Shown here in pieces: positions 1 to 8,458 of a stretch of DNA of 64,000 nucleotides. Each line of letters begins with the position of its first letter. Position 1 is the stretch's first letter. The translations under genes and the position numbers were made by a program. Under the pieces are notes generated by a model. That model worked only from the letters and a program-made list of their open reading frames with translations, did no database searches and was not told the origin of the DNA. The DNA comes from Nostoc sp. TH1S01 (GTDB lineage: Bacteria; Cyanobacteriota; Cyanobacteriia; Cyanobacteriales; Nostocaceae). The stretch is from NCBI GenBank assembly GCA_018993265.1, contig JAGKSW010000113.1:1-64000 (forward strand), given 5' to 3'.

Positions 1-856
1 CCTTCTTGCTGTTTAAGGTAAAGGTGAACCTTGGCAAATTAACCGATTGACCCTTTATTGCTGTGTTGATACTCGCCTTTGGACTGCTGAAGGCACAGAA
101 CAGGTTCGCCAAGAGAAAGGAGAGGAGATTACCAAATTCATCACCAAGATGAAGGAGAAAAGTGACCTCAGCGAAACACAGCTTGCTTTTATTAAACGTA
201 AAGAATCAACGCTAACTCGAATTAACAATTCTTTTGAGCGTCCTAGTCAACTCCTTTACCAAGGTCAATCACACATTTTAGTAGGTGTTAGCCTGGGGCT
301 GGAAAAACCTGTAAGTGTTGCTGTAGTGGATGCGATCGCTGGCAGAGTTTTAGCTTACCGAAGTATCCGCCAGTTACTTGGTGACAATTACGAACTCCTC
401 AATCGCCAAAGACGACAACAGCGATCATCATCCCACGAACGTCACAAAGCACAAAAAAGCTTCTCTCCCAATCAATTTGGTACATCTGAGTTAGGGCAGT
501 ATGTAGACAGATTATTGGCTAAAGAAATTATTGCGATCGCGCAAACTTACAAAGCTGGCAGTATCGTTTTGCCTAAGTTAGGAGATATGCGAGAGATTCT
601 GCAATGTGAAATTCAAGCTCTAGCTGAAACAAAATGTCCTGGCTCGGTAGAAATCCAGCAAAAATACGCCAAACAGTATCGAGTCAATGTCCATTCCTGG
701 AGCTATGGCAGATTAATCCAAAGCATTCAAAGTAAAGCTGCTCAGATAGGAATTGTGATTGAGGAAGGTCAACAACCTGTTCGTGGCAGTCCCCAGGATA
801 AAGCAAAAGAATTAGCCCTTTGTGCTTATAATCTCCGCCTAACTAAACGAATTTGA
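1..856 (+). pseudogene. cas12k: cas12k, 3' part (type V-K CAST effector), with in-frame stop
   Basis: This is the C-terminal half of Cas12k, the RNA-guided, nuclease-dead effector that directs a Tn7-like transposon to its target. Recognisable family stretches include GKGEPWQINRLTLYCC, NNSFERPSQLLYQGQSHILV, the RuvC-like GVSLGLEK, KAGSIVLPKLGDMRE and RGSPQDKAKELALCAYNLRL at the C-terminus. The family is about 640 residues; about 280 are in the window. The frame is open from base 17, but bases 14-16 are TAA, directly before GKGEPW. In homologues I recall, a Glu codon (GAA) sits there, so a single G-to-T change would explain the stop. No ATG lies between that stop and the conserved region; the next possible start is TTG at 47, which would remove half the protein. 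I therefore call it broken, although only 13 bases of upstream frame are visible and a sequencing error is possible. The tracrRNA and CRISPR array follow in the order usual for V-K CASTs. Confidence 0.75.
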
Positions 857-886
857 CAAATATCTGAACCTTGATAATGGAATAAT

Positions 887-1110
887 AGTTAATAGCGCCG
901 CAGTTCATGCTGCTTGCAGCCTCTGAACTGTGTTAAATGAGGGTTAGTTTGACTGTAGCAATACAGTTTTGCTTTCTGACCCTGGTAGCTGCTCACCCTG
1001 ATGCTGCTATCTTCGGATAGGATAGGTGCGCTCCCAGCAATAAGGGCGCAGATGTACTGCTGTAGTGGCTACCCAATCACCCCCAACCAAGGGGGAACCC
1101 TCCCCAATTC
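887..1110 (+). ncRNA. tracrRNA of type V-K CAST
   Basis: This stretch closely resembles the tracrRNA of Scytonema/Anabaena V-K CASTs as I recall it. It starts near AGTTAATAGCGCCGCAGTTC and continues through TGCTTGCAGCCTCTGAACTG, GAGGGTTAGTTTGACTG, CAGCAATAAGGGCGC and TACTGCTGTAGTGGCTAC to a GGGGGAACCCTCCCC hairpin near 1091-1105. It lies between cas12k and the CRISPR array, its usual place. In the family it pairs with the crRNA repeat and is bound by Cas12k. The 5' end is placed by similarity; the 3' end is approximate and may extend a few tens of bases further. A 102-codon ORF crossing this region is a by-product of structured RNA and repeats. Confidence 0.85.
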
Positions 1111-1304
1111 TTTATTTGAAGGGCTTAAATCAAGGCAAAACTTCTAATTGTTCCGCGCAAGTTCCAAATACTTTATCTCCTCTTGATTTCAACGTTTTTC
1201 ACGAAGACCTGATTCTTGAGGCAGAGACTCAAATGAGAAATTGGGAAACATTCGCGCTGAATATATCTGGAAACGCCGCTCCACAATATTTTGTCACTGG
1301 GTGG

Positions 1305-1657
1305 GTGGCAACAATCCTCCAGGTACTGGGTGGGTTGAAAGTTAGACGATCGCAATCGTCAGCCCACATTTGAGCGTGGCAACAATCCTCCAGGTACTGG
1401 GTGGGTTGAAAGTCAACTAGCCAAATGCTCGAAATTATTACTTTAAGTGGCAACAATCTTCCAGGTACTGGGTGGGTTGAAAGGTAGTGAACGTTTCTCA
1501 ACCAATTCAAGCCAAAGGTGACAACAACTTTCCAGGTACTCGATGGGTTGAAAGAGCCGATTTGTCTTTCTACGATTGCTGTGAAAGTAAGCTAAGTGAC
1601 AATAACCCTCCAGATACAGGATGGGTTATCATAATTTTGGTTAGGAAGGGTTGAAAG
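1305..1657 (+). CRISPR. V-K CAST CRISPR array: 3 good repeats, then degenerate repeats
   Basis: Three near-identical 37-bp repeats start with GTGGCAACAAT and end with GGGTGGGTTGAAAG, at 1305-1341, 1376-1412 and 1447-1483. A diverged fourth repeat is at 1518-1554 (GTGACAACAACTTTCCAGG, CGATGGGTTGAAAG). Spacers one to three are 34 bp each (1342-1375, 1413-1446, 1484-1517). Another degraded repeat begins at 1596 after a 41-bp gap and loses its AAAG end at 1627. A half repeat, GGTTAGGAAGGGTTGAAAG, at 1639-1657 carries the homing spacer described separately. Decay increases toward the transposon end, as expected for a leader upstream of 1305. The invariant GGGTTGAAAG 3' end matches V-K repeats. Spacer targets cannot be determined here. 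Confidence 0.9.
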
Positions 1658-1675
1658 AGAGCGCTACGTTGACAT
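1639..1675 (+). other. delocalised homing crRNA (half repeat plus tRNA-Val spacer)
   Basis: A half repeat ending GGGTTGAAAG (to 1657) is followed at 1658-1675 by AGAGCGCTACGTTGACAT. These 18 bases are identical to the minus strand of the adjacent tRNA-Val gene (+ strand 1849-1866). The bases preceding the protospacer on that strand are GGTT, which fits the NGTN PAM of Cas12k. The match ends at 1676 (G against C). V-K CASTs are known to keep such a separate self-targeting guide, with a shortened match of about 17-20 nt, between the array and the transposon end; it directs integration beside tRNA genes. The transposon end lies 57 bp from the PAM-proximal base of the protospacer (61 bp from the outer edge of the PAM), close to the known 60-66 bp spacing. 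Confidence 0.88.
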
Positions 1676-1698
1676 GATTACTATATTCTCTAAATAAA

Positions 1699-1809
1699 TG
1701 ACATTAATCTGTCACTGGCACTTAAACGACATTAATTTGTTCCGACGACAATTAAATAGTTATAACGACAGTAATCTGTCACCGATGACAAATAATAAGT
1801 CACTGTACA
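1699..1809. mobile_element. CAST transposon end (CRISPR-proximal), TnsB-binding repeats
   Basis: The end is read inward from 1809 on the minus strand as TGTACAGTGACTTATTATTTG, the TGTACAGTGAC terminus typical of V-K CAST ends. Inside are several spaced short repeats with a TGACA/CGACA core followed by AT-rich sequence and TGTC, for example ATGACATTAATCTGTCAC (1699-1716), CGACATTAATTTGT, CGACAATTAAATAG and CGACAGTAATCTGTCACC. These are the expected TnsB-binding sites. In ShCAST nomenclature this CRISPR-proximal end is, as I recall it, the left end. The other end and the tns genes lie outside the window, so the 5-bp target duplication (candidate AAAGT, 1810-1814) cannot be verified. Confidence 0.85.
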
Positions 1810-1813
1810 AAAG

Positions 1814-1887
<74 letters not shown>

Positions 1888-1961
1888 TTAACCACACAAT
1901 TGTCTATAGTAGCGCATCTCCACCAAAAGAGTCAAGGCATAAGATATTTTTTAATAAATGA

Positions 1962-3053
1962 TTAAATATTTATTTCATCCTGTCTTCTGGTACTGGCTAA
2001 CTCCGTGGCTAATTGGATTGCGGCTTTCATACTGGTGGAGTCAGCAATTCCTTTACCTGCAATATCAAATGCTGTACCGTGGTCAGGTGAAGTCCGCACA
2101 AATGGTAAACCAATGGAAGTATTCACGGCGCGGTCAAAGGCCATAAGTTTTACAGGAATTAAGCCTTGGTCGTGGTAAAGTGCCAGGTAAGCATCGGCTG
2201 GATTTTGTATGGAAGAGTTACCATACCAAGCTTGACCAGGTTTAACCCACATTGTATCGGGAGGGATTGGCCCTTCTAAGAGCAATTGAGGGTGCTTTTG
2301 CTGTTCTTTTTTCATCCAAGGAATTAACCAATCTAGTTCTTCGGTTCCTAGTTGTCCTTGTTCGCCACTGTGGGGATTTAAACCTGGGATCGCAATTCTC
2401 GGTTTACTGATGCCAAAATCTTTTTGTAAACACTCTACTAACAAATCTAGTTTTTGAGTAAGTAATTGGGGTGTGAGTGCGTCTGCTACTTGGCGCAGGG
2501 GAATATGTGTCGTAGCTAAGAGTGTGCGGAGTATCCAACCAGTGTAAGGCGATCGCGCTACAAATAACATCCCATATCGCTCTACATGAGATTTTTCTGC
2601 CAAAAGTTCTGTTTGTCCTGGATAATTATACCCTGCGGCTTTCCATGCTGATTTCGCAATTGGCGCTGTCACTATACCATCAAATTCGCCAGCTAGTGTT
2701 TGAGCGATCGCATATTCCATATAAGCAAAACTCGCCGCACCACTCACCGCACTACCAACACCAGGAACAATCTCATCTAGATTTTGATGCAATTGCACAT
2801 CAACAACTTTTAAGCTGTTGGGATTTGCCAGTGCTACTAAATTACCAGATAAATTTAATTGGTCGTAAGTCTGCACTAGCCAATCTTGATTTCCTACTAC
2901 TGTGACATCACAATTTTGAGTTACTTCCGGATCTGCTAAAGCTTTTAAGATTACTTCAGTCCCTATACCTGCGGGATCTCCTAGTGTCAGTGCTAACCGA
3001 GGACGAATTTCTTTGTGGGATTTTGCTATAAGTTTTTGCTCGCTTTGATACAT
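1962..3053 (-). CDS. pdxA: 4-hydroxythreonine-4-phosphate dehydrogenase PdxA
   Basis: PdxA oxidises 4-phosphohydroxy-L-threonine with NAD in the DXP-dependent branch of pyridoxal phosphate synthesis, in the cytoplasm. At 363 residues it is slightly longer than the usual 330 or so because of an N-terminal extension of about 18 residues before [16 protein letters not shown]. Family motifs are TLGDPAGIG (start), GHT/GQTELLA with the metal-binding His region ([21 protein letters not shown]), [15 protein letters not shown] with the metal His, and [11 protein letters not shown] followed by [21 protein letters not shown] near the C-terminus. In the GQTELLA motif a Gln replaces the His common in enterobacterial enzymes. 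It stands alone on this strand next to the CAST-targeted tRNA. Assignment is secure. Confidence 0.95.
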   Translation of the reverse strand: MYQSEQKLIAKSHKEIRPRLALTLGDPAGIGTEVILKALADPEVTQNCDVTVVGNQDWLVQTYDQLNLSGNLVALANPNSLKVVDVQLHQNLDEIVPGVGSAVSGAASFAYMEYAIAQTLAGEFDGIVTAPIAKSAWKAAGYNYPGQTELLAEKSHVERYGMLFVARSPYTGWILRTLLATTHIPLRQVADALTPQLLTQKLDLLVECLQKDFGISKPRIAIPGLNPHSGEQGQLGTEELDWLIPWMKKEQQKHPQLLLEGPIPPDTMWVKPGQAWYGNSSIQNPADAYLALYHDQGLIPVKLMAFDRAVNTSIGLPFVRTSPDHGTAFDIAGKGIADSTSMKAAIQLATELASTRRQDEINI

Positions 3054-3314
3054 AAGGCTAATTTATCTCGATTTGTGATGGACTTGGCTTGCTCCCCCAA
3101 CCATAGGGATAAACCATCAAACTAGTTTAGAATTGTTTACACAGGTCTAATTCAACGGTAGCTGTTGAGCAACTTCAGTCTATCTGGGGTCATTGGTAAA
3201 AGTAAAACTTCTACTCCTGAATTACCAGATGGCAACAGACAGCCCAAAATATATGAAATCTAAAGGTTAGCCTTTAGAATTATGACAAACCATTCACAAA
3301 GGAGACACATAAAA

Positions 3315-3419
3315 ATGGGTGGCGAAATTTTCAGTACAGCTTTCCTGGCTTTTAGTTTAATCTTTGTAGGTTGGGCTTTAGGTACTTTATTGCTGAAAAT
3401 CCAGGGTGCTGAAGAATAA
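3315..3419 (+). CDS. petM: cytochrome b6-f complex subunit PetM
   Basis: This 34-residue protein ([20 protein letters not shown], then [14 protein letters not shown]) is PetM, the small single-helix subunit VII of the thylakoid cytochrome b6-f complex, which carries electrons from plastoquinol to plastocyanin or cytochrome c6. It has one transmembrane helix over about residues 8-28 and the conserved C-terminal [10 protein letters not shown] good ribosome binding site (AAAGGAG, from 3298) precedes the ATG. A hairpin downstream (3442-3467) could terminate it. The adjacent ycf39 gene (PSII assembly) fits the arrangement seen in other Nostocales. It is below typical ORF-calling limits but unmistakable. 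Confidence 0.95.
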   Translation: MGGEIFSTAFLAFSLIFVGWALGTLLLKIQGAEE

Positions 3420-3441
3420 TCTCTCTGGAGTCTGAAAAAAT

Positions 3442-3467
3442 AGCGTGTCCGGATAACGGACAACGCT
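3442..3467 (+). terminator. putative petM terminator hairpin
   Basis: AGCGTGTCCG and CGGACAACGCT form a stem with one bulge around the loop GATAA, 22 bp after the petM stop. Only a weak T-run (TGTTTCC) follows, so termination efficiency is uncertain. Confidence 0.5.
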
Positions 3468-3582
3468 GTTTCCATAATTCTTGGGTATTAAATAATTTCT
3501 AAGAAAAGTGTAAACTTTTGTTTACGGAATATAATTCTGTTAAGATTCTTTTCATAAAACATTAAGATTTAATACAACCCTC

Positions 3583-4572
3583 ATGACATTACTAATAGTC
3601 GGTGCCACTGGCACCTTGGGAAGACAAGTGGCTCGTCGTGCGATCGATGAGGGGTATAAAGTACGTTGTCTTGTCCGGAGTAGTAAAAAAGCGGCGTTTC
3701 TGAAAGAGTGGGGTGCAGAACTCGTTCTTGGAGATTTGTGTTACCCCGAAACCCTTCCTGGTGCATTAGAAGGAGTCACCGCAATTATTGATGCGGCAAC
3801 CTCCCGTGCAACTGATTCTTTAACTATTAGACAGGTAGACTGGGAAGGGCAAGTAGCCTTAATTCAAGCGGCAAAAGCTGCGGCTGTGGAACGTTTTATC
3901 TTCTTTTCTATAATTGATGCCGAGAAATATCCAGAAGTACCCCTGATGGAAATTAAGCGGTGTACAGAACTATTTTTAGCCGAGTCTGGACTTAATTACA
4001 CCGTTTTGCGTTTAGCTGGTTTCATGCAAGGGTTAATCGGTCAATATGGCATCCCGATTTTAGAAGGACAACCAGTTTGGGTAACTGGCGAGTCATCACC
4101 CATTGCCTATATGGATACTCAAGACATTGCGAAATTTGCTGTGCGGGCTTTAAGTGTGCCAGCGACAGAAAAACAAGTTTTCCCAGTGGTGGGAACTCGC
4201 GCTTGGAGTGCAGAAGAAATTATTAGCTTGTGTGAACGCTTGTCTGGGAAAGATGCCAAAGTCACAAGAATGCCGTTAAATTTATTGCGGACTGTGCGCC
4301 GATTTGTCCGGTTCTTTCAGTGGGGATGGAATGTGGCAGACAGACTGGCGTTTACTGAAGTTTTAGCTAGTGGCAGACCATTAAATGCCCAAATGAATGA
4401 AGTATATCAAGTTTTTGGCTTAAATCAACAAGAAACAACTACTCTCGAAGTTTATTTACAAGAGTATTTCAGTAGAATTATGAAAAAGCTCAAAGAGCTA
4501 AACTACGAAAAAACCAAGACCAAAAAGCAAAAAGACAAACGATCGCCATTTAAAAAGGTTAATAGTCAATAG
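3583..4572 (+). CDS. ycf39: Ycf39-like NAD(P)-binding PSII assembly protein
   Basis: This 329-residue NmrA-type atypical short-chain dehydrogenase belongs to the Ycf39/HCF244 family, which assists early photosystem II reaction-centre assembly (D1 synthesis and chlorophyll delivery, with high-light-inducible proteins). The Rossmann glycine motif LIVGATGTLGRQVARRAI is at the N-terminus, followed by KVRCLVRS, the GAELVLGDL strand and DAATSRATDS. The usual catalytic Tyr-x3-Lys is absent, typical of NmrA-like proteins. The C-terminus is a lysine-rich tail (residues about 300-329: KTKTKKQKDKRSPFKK) that reads into repeat-like DNA, so its last part may not be conserved. It follows petM in the same direction. 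The ATG at 3583 directly precedes the Rossmann fold, supporting this start. Confidence 0.9.
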   Translation: MTLLIVGATGTLGRQVARRAIDEGYKVRCLVRSSKKAAFLKEWGAELVLGDLCYPETLPGALEGVTAIIDAATSRATDSLTIRQVDWEGQVALIQAAKAAAVERFIFFSIIDAEKYPEVPLMEIKRCTELFLAESGLNYTVLRLAGFMQGLIGQYGIPILEGQPVWVTGESSPIAYMDTQDIAKFAVRALSVPATEKQVFPVVGTRAWSAEEIISLCERLSGKDAKVTRMPLNLLRTVRRFVRFFQWGWNVADRLAFTEVLASGRPLNAQMNEVYQVFGLNQQETTTLEVYLQEYFSRIMKKLKELNYEKTKTKKQKDKRSPFKKVNSQ

Positions 4573-4808
4573 TCAACTGAAGTCTGAAGTTTGAAGTCTG
4601 AAGTCTGAAATCATACCTGCTATTTAGTTTTATATTTCATCCGAGTTTGATGAACGGTCAAAATTTCTGAAAATGCCGAATTTTTATCTGGACTATAGAC
4701 TCTGGACTCTTGAGTTTTGACTTTTGACTACAGACTAATGACTCGGTTGACCAAAATATGTAAGGATTACATAGTACAAAACATCGCTAAAAGTTTGGAT
4801 ATTTGAAT
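4573..4808. repeat. short intergenic repeats (GAAGTCT and TTTTGACT types)
   Basis: Tandem near-heptamers of the form AAGTCTGAAGTTTGAAGTCTG lie at about 4579-4610, followed at 4690-4735 by GACTCTTGAGTTTTGACTTT-type sequence. These families recur at 9095-9130, 23838-23865 and 58900-58922. They resemble the short tandemly repeated sequences of heterocystous cyanobacteria. No gene is seen here. Confidence 0.6.
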
Positions 4809-5726
4809 GTGCCGAAAGCAGGCATTATCTACAATGATTTAAAACCGATAGCCAGTCGCGTCGCTATCGAACTAGAAGAGAAAATCACCGCTGCGGGTTG
4901 GGATGTATGTGTCACCAGTAGCATCGGTGGGATACTGGGCTACGCTAATCCCGAAAGCCCTGTATGCCATACTCCAGTTGACGGTTTAACACCCCCTGGT
5001 TTTGACTCAGACATGAAGTTTGCGGTCGTGCTGGGGGGAGATGGTACTGTTTTGGCTGCGTCTCGTCAGGTTGCACCCTTGGGTATTCCCTTGTTAACAG
5101 TGAATACCGGTCACATGGGGTTTTTGACGGAAGCTTATCTTAATCAACTCCCCCAAGCCCTGGAACAAGCAATGGCGGGTGAGTATGAAATTGAAGAAAG
5201 GGCAATGCTGACTGTGAAGGTATTGCGCGGGGAGTCGGTTCTATGGGAAGCCCTTTGCTTAAACGAAATGGTGCTGCATCGGGAACCGTTGACTTGTATG
5301 TGTCATTTTGAAATTGCTATTGGTCGGCACGCGCCAGTGGATATTGCCGCAGATGGCATAATTGTTTCGACACCTACAGGTTCTACGGCTTATTCCCTCA
5401 GTGCAGGCGGCCCGGTTGTGACTCCGGGGATACCTGCTTTACAGTTAGTGCCGATTTGTCCTCACTCCCTAGCTTCTAGGGCTTTGGTGTTCCCAGATAC
5501 GGAGACTGTCAATATTTATCCGGTGAATATTCCGCGTTTGGTGATGGTGGTAGATGGCAATGGCGGGTGTTATGTGTTTTCGGAAGATCGGGTATATTTA
5601 GAGCGATCGCAATATAGTGTCCGATTTATTCGTCTACAACCACCAGAGTTTTTCCGCATCTTACGCGAAAAACTCGGATGGGGTCTACCGCATATCGCCA
5701 AACCCACCTCTGTGGAATTACCGTAA
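4809..5726 (+). CDS. nadK: NAD kinase (NadK)
   Basis: NAD kinase phosphorylates NAD to NADP using ATP or polyphosphate. The protein of about 305 residues has the diagnostic GGDGT motif in [15 protein letters not shown] (about residue 75), [10 protein letters not shown], the NE motif in [10 protein letters not shown], and the conserved [17 protein letters not shown] with VTPICPHSL-type [14 protein letters not shown] chose the GTG at 4809 ([10 protein letters not shown]), because cyanobacterial homologues start there; an in-frame TTG two codons earlier at 4803 is less likely. nblR lies downstream on the same strand, about 290 bp away. Confidence 0.93.
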   Translation: MPKAGIIYNDLKPIASRVAIELEEKITAAGWDVCVTSSIGGILGYANPESPVCHTPVDGLTPPGFDSDMKFAVVLGGDGTVLAASRQVAPLGIPLLTVNTGHMGFLTEAYLNQLPQALEQAMAGEYEIEERAMLTVKVLRGESVLWEALCLNEMVLHREPLTCMCHFEIAIGRHAPVDIAADGIIVSTPTGSTAYSLSAGGPVVTPGIPALQLVPICPHSLASRALVFPDTETVNIYPVNIPRLVMVVDGNGGCYVFSEDRVYLERSQYSVRFIRLQPPEFFRILREKLGWGLPHIAKPTSVELP

Positions 5727-6019
5727 TGGTCAATGGTCTATAGTCAACAAGCTAATACGCGCACAAGTTACACATTTTCTGGTGGAGACTGTCATTCGTC
5801 ATTTGTCCCTTGTTCTTTGTCAATACAAATGATGAATGACCAATGACGATCTTTACTGGTGATGATGTAATTTAGATGTGTTTTAGCTTAGTCAATATTG
5901 TTTCTTTGGCTTTTTTCCCAAATTGTTGGTTTATAAATAGAATTAAAAAACAAAGTTATCGCCAAGTGCTGAGTGCTACTCTTGTTGACCATTGACCATT
6001 GACTTTTGACTTAAAATTT
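5727..6019. other. intergenic region upstream of nblR
   Basis: About 290 bp without a convincing gene. It contains short repeats of the ATTTGTC/AATGACCAATGAC type (5800-5845) and AGTGCTGAGTGCTAC (5966-5980), the heptamer also found in the exporter ATPase gene at 18.4 kb. The nblR promoter probably lies here. Confidence 0.5.
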
Positions 6020-6706
6020 ATGACAGTTGCTCACAGTCCCTGTGTTTTGGTGATTGAAACTGATGAAAGCCTTGCAAGTCAATTATCTTCCGATTTGCAA
6101 GAAGCTGGTTATGATGCTATTTTGGCTCACGATGCAGCCAGTGGTTTGCAATATAGCCGTGATTGTCAACCGGCTTTAATTGTTTTAGACCGGATGTTGG
6201 CAGGCGAGTCTGGATTATCCTTATGTAAAAATATCAGAAGTGCGGGGATGCGTTCTCCTGTACTGGTTTTAATGGCGCGAGATACAGTTGATGACCGTGT
6301 AGCTTGTTTAGAAGCGGGTGCTGATGATTATATTCTTAAGCCTTATCGTCCAGAAGAATTTTTAAAGCTAATTCGCCTTTATTTAAAACCTGATATTGAT
6401 ACTACAGAGCAGTTACGTTTTGGGGATTTAGTATTAGATATATCAACCCGCCGTGCCATTCACAATGGGCGGGTAATTGATTTGACTATGAAAGAATTTG
6501 AGCTATTAAAGTTCTTAATGGAACATCCCCGTGAGGTATTAACCCGCGAACAAATATTAGAAAATGTCTGGGGTTATGACTTTATGGGTGAGTCAAATGT
6601 GATTGAAGTTTATATTCGTTATCTCCGTCTCAAAATTGAAGATGAAGGTCAAAAACGCCTAATTCAAACGGTGCGGGGTGTGGGATATGTATTGCGAGAG
6701 TCTTAG
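6020..6706 (+). CDS. nblR: OmpR-family response regulator NblR
   Basis: NblR is the regulator linked to phycobilisome degradation and acclimation to nutrient or high-light stress in cyanobacteria. The 228-residue protein has an N-terminal receiver domain (1-120) with phosphoacceptor Asp57 in VLDRMLAGESG, the conserved Lys in DDYILKPYR, and a C-terminal winged-helix domain (about 130-228) with the OmpR signatures LTMKEFELLKFLMEHP, VLTREQILENVWGYD and RLIQTVRGVGYVLRES. The acidic pocket reads VIETDES (Glu13, Asp15, Glu16) rather than a plain Asp pair, in line with an atypical receiver. ATG 6020 (MTVAHSPC) matches homologues; an upstream TTG at 5999 lies in repeat-like sequence. No partner kinase is adjacent. 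Confidence 0.88.
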   Translation: MTVAHSPCVLVIETDESLASQLSSDLQEAGYDAILAHDAASGLQYSRDCQPALIVLDRMLAGESGLSLCKNIRSAGMRSPVLVLMARDTVDDRVACLEAGADDYILKPYRPEEFLKLIRLYLKPDIDTTEQLRFGDLVLDISTRRAIHNGRVIDLTMKEFELLKFLMEHPREVLTREQILENVWGYDFMGESNVIEVYIRYLRLKIEDEGQKRLIQTVRGVGYVLRES

Positions 6707-6750
6707 TACAAGATTGGATTTTTCAACGCAAAGGTACGCTGAGTTTTTTG

Positions 6751-7026
6751 TTAAATTTCTCTAGGTTCGGCTGATTTCATGCGTTCTTCACCAACTTCTG
6801 CCCTAGCTTCGGCAATGATATCATCCCAGGTTTCGCTGGCTTCTGCGATCGCTTCTTTGCTCTTTTCGTAGAACAATATTCCTTGTTTAACAACTGCTTT
6901 GGCTACTGGTCTACCAACACCAGCTATTACTGGCAACAATACAGGTACAAGCACAACTCCAACAATACCTGTAACTCCTAGTCCTTCGGCTAAATCTCCA
7001 AGGTCTGGTAAAAGTTTTATTGACAT
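6751..7026 (-). CDS. DUF5132 family small protein
   Basis: A 91-residue protein of the DUF5132 type, function unknown. The N-terminal half is hydrophobic (VTGIVGVVLVPVLLPVIAGV, about residues 18-37, a possible membrane segment). The second half is an amphipathic, charged helix rich in Glu and Ala (KSKEAIAEASETWDDIIAEA). The motif GRPVAKAVVKQGILFYEKSKE is characteristic of the family as I know it. A strong ribosome binding site (GGAGGTGAA) precedes the ATG on the minus strand. It is convergent with nblR, with 44 bp between the stops. Confidence 0.75.
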   Translation of the reverse strand: MSIKLLPDLGDLAEGLGVTGIVGVVLVPVLLPVIAGVGRPVAKAVVKQGILFYEKSKEAIAEASETWDDIIAEARAEVGEERMKSAEPREI

Positions 7027-7450
7027 AATATGTTCACCTCCCTGGTTTTACCTCAGTTTATTTTAATTCTTTTTTGTGATTACTTATGCAAATCAGCTTC
7101 AGACTGCAAAGTAATGTAACAGAAAAGCAGAGGTCAGAGGCTAGGGATTAGAGGCTAGTTTTATTGCTTGCAGATATGAGTATCATCAGATACACTCAGT
7201 TATAACTTCTATCGTAGGATAGATGAAAAAAATTTTTGTTTAAAATTGTATTTTTATGAACAGCTTTGAGTATAACAATTACTTAAAGTCTGGCAATGCC
7301 TTTTGAGCCAAAGCTTGAGTTTCAAAGGTAAATAGCCACATTCATTATCAGGTACACGGTTAATATCAAGCTAGTTTTGCTACTTGAATTAAAATTCAGT
7401 GTTCTACCGATAATGAAAATCAGGGTACAGATACAAGCAGAGTGTGAGCA
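7027..7450. other. intergenic region between divergent genes
   Basis: About 420 bp, AT-rich, between the divergently oriented DUF5132 gene and cpdA. It contains AGAGGCTAGGGATTAGAGGCTAG, a short dispersed repeat that recurs at 19.7, 46.9 and 58.7 kb. I see no RNA gene or ORF. It should hold both promoters, but no clear -10/-35 pair could be assigned. Confidence 0.4.
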
Positions 7451-7456
7451 GTGAAG

Positions 7457-8254
7457 ATGAATCATATATCTCCCGTATCGATTGCTCAGGTAACAGATAT
7501 ACATCTGTTTGCCTCAGAAAATCATCAACTGCTGGGAATGCCTACTATTGAGTCTTTTAAGGTAGTATTGCAGCGTTTAGAAGAGTTAAAATCAGAAATT
7601 GATTTACTATTATTGACGGGGGATTTATCTGGGGATGGAACTTCCGCGTCTTATGAACATTTGCAAAATTTAGTCAATCAATTACAGATACCTACTTACT
7701 GGCTACCAGGAAACCATGACTGTGCGATCGCTATGAATCAAATTCTTAACTTGGGAATGATTTCTCGGCGTAAGTCTTTCCAGCGTGGTAAGTGGAATTT
7801 TATCTTACTGAACTCGGCTGTACCTGGATGTGTACATGGTCATCTCTCAACTAACACTCTCTGTTGGCTGGACTCGGAATTAACAAAACTAGGTGATAAA
7901 CCAACATTGATAGCCCTACATCATCCACCTTTTTGCGTGAATTCTGCTTGGTTAGATAGCAGTCGCCTGAAAAATCCCGAAGAATTTTTTGCCGTTATTG
8001 ATCGTCACCCACAAGTTAAATTAGTTTTATTCGGTCATATTCACCAACAATTCCAACACCAGCGCCACAAAGTCGGGTATTTGGGAACTCCCTCAACTTG
8101 TATTCAATTTCGTTCTAATAGTTACACGTTTGCTATTGACGAAAAATCACCAGGATTTCGGCTGCTAAAACTATACCCCAGTGGGATTTGGGAAACATCT
8201 ATAGAAAGAGTTCCCTATTTTCATCCACTGGAGTTAGCCGCAACGGGATACTAA
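7457..8254 (+). CDS. cpdA: 3',5'-cyclic-nucleotide phosphodiesterase (CpdA-like metallophosphoesterase)
   Basis: A 265-residue calcineurin-like metallophosphoesterase of the CpdA/Icc class, which hydrolyses cAMP with a dinuclear metal centre in the cytoplasm. All five metal-binding blocks are present in order: QVTDIHLF, LTGDLSGDG, LPGNHDCA, ALHHPPFC and LFGHIHQQF, and the length fits CpdA (about 275). cAMP signalling is well developed in filamentous cyanobacteria, which supports the role, but activity on other phosphodiesters cannot be excluded. ATG 7457 is chosen; the GTG at 7451 in the same frame adds only two codons. It stands alone. Confidence 0.82.
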   Translation: MNHISPVSIAQVTDIHLFASENHQLLGMPTIESFKVVLQRLEELKSEIDLLLLTGDLSGDGTSASYEHLQNLVNQLQIPTYWLPGNHDCAIAMNQILNLGMISRRKSFQRGKWNFILLNSAVPGCVHGHLSTNTLCWLDSELTKLGDKPTLIALHHPPFCVNSAWLDSSRLKNPEEFFAVIDRHPQVKLVLFGHIHQQFQHQRHKVGYLGTPSTCIQFRSNSYTFAIDEKSPGFRLLKLYPSGIWETSIERVPYFHPLELAATGY

Positions 8255-8281
8255 ACAAGTCAAAAGAAAAATAATCCAATC

Positions 8282-8458
8282 ATGAGAGGTAGCAGAGGAA
8301 GCAGGGGTGCAGAGGGTGCAGAGGGAGAAAAAGATTCTGATCAATATCTTTGCTTTTGATGGTTGAATAATTTAATTTCTGGAAGTCCCAAAGTCAAAAG
8401 TCAATATTTTGTCCCTTTCATCCCCCCAACTCCCTATTCCCTACTCCCTACTCCCCAC
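8282..8458. repeat. dispersed low-complexity repeats before cpcT
   Basis: A GCAGAGGAAGCAGGGGTGCAG purine-rich run (8290-8330) is followed by an AACTCCCTATTCCCTACTCCC run (8430-8460). The second type also occurs at 18545-18590, 34806-34862 and 34955-34982. Its edge supplies the stop codon of cpcT on the minus strand. Confidence 0.65.

Noticed and set aside
1065-1373. 102-codon ORF on the + strand
   Set aside because: It runs through the tracrRNA 3' part and the first CRISPR repeats; the translation has no protein-like features.
1229-1510. 93-codon minus-strand ORF
   Set aside because: It is a translation of CRISPR repeats (FNPPSTWRIVA-type units repeat with the array period).
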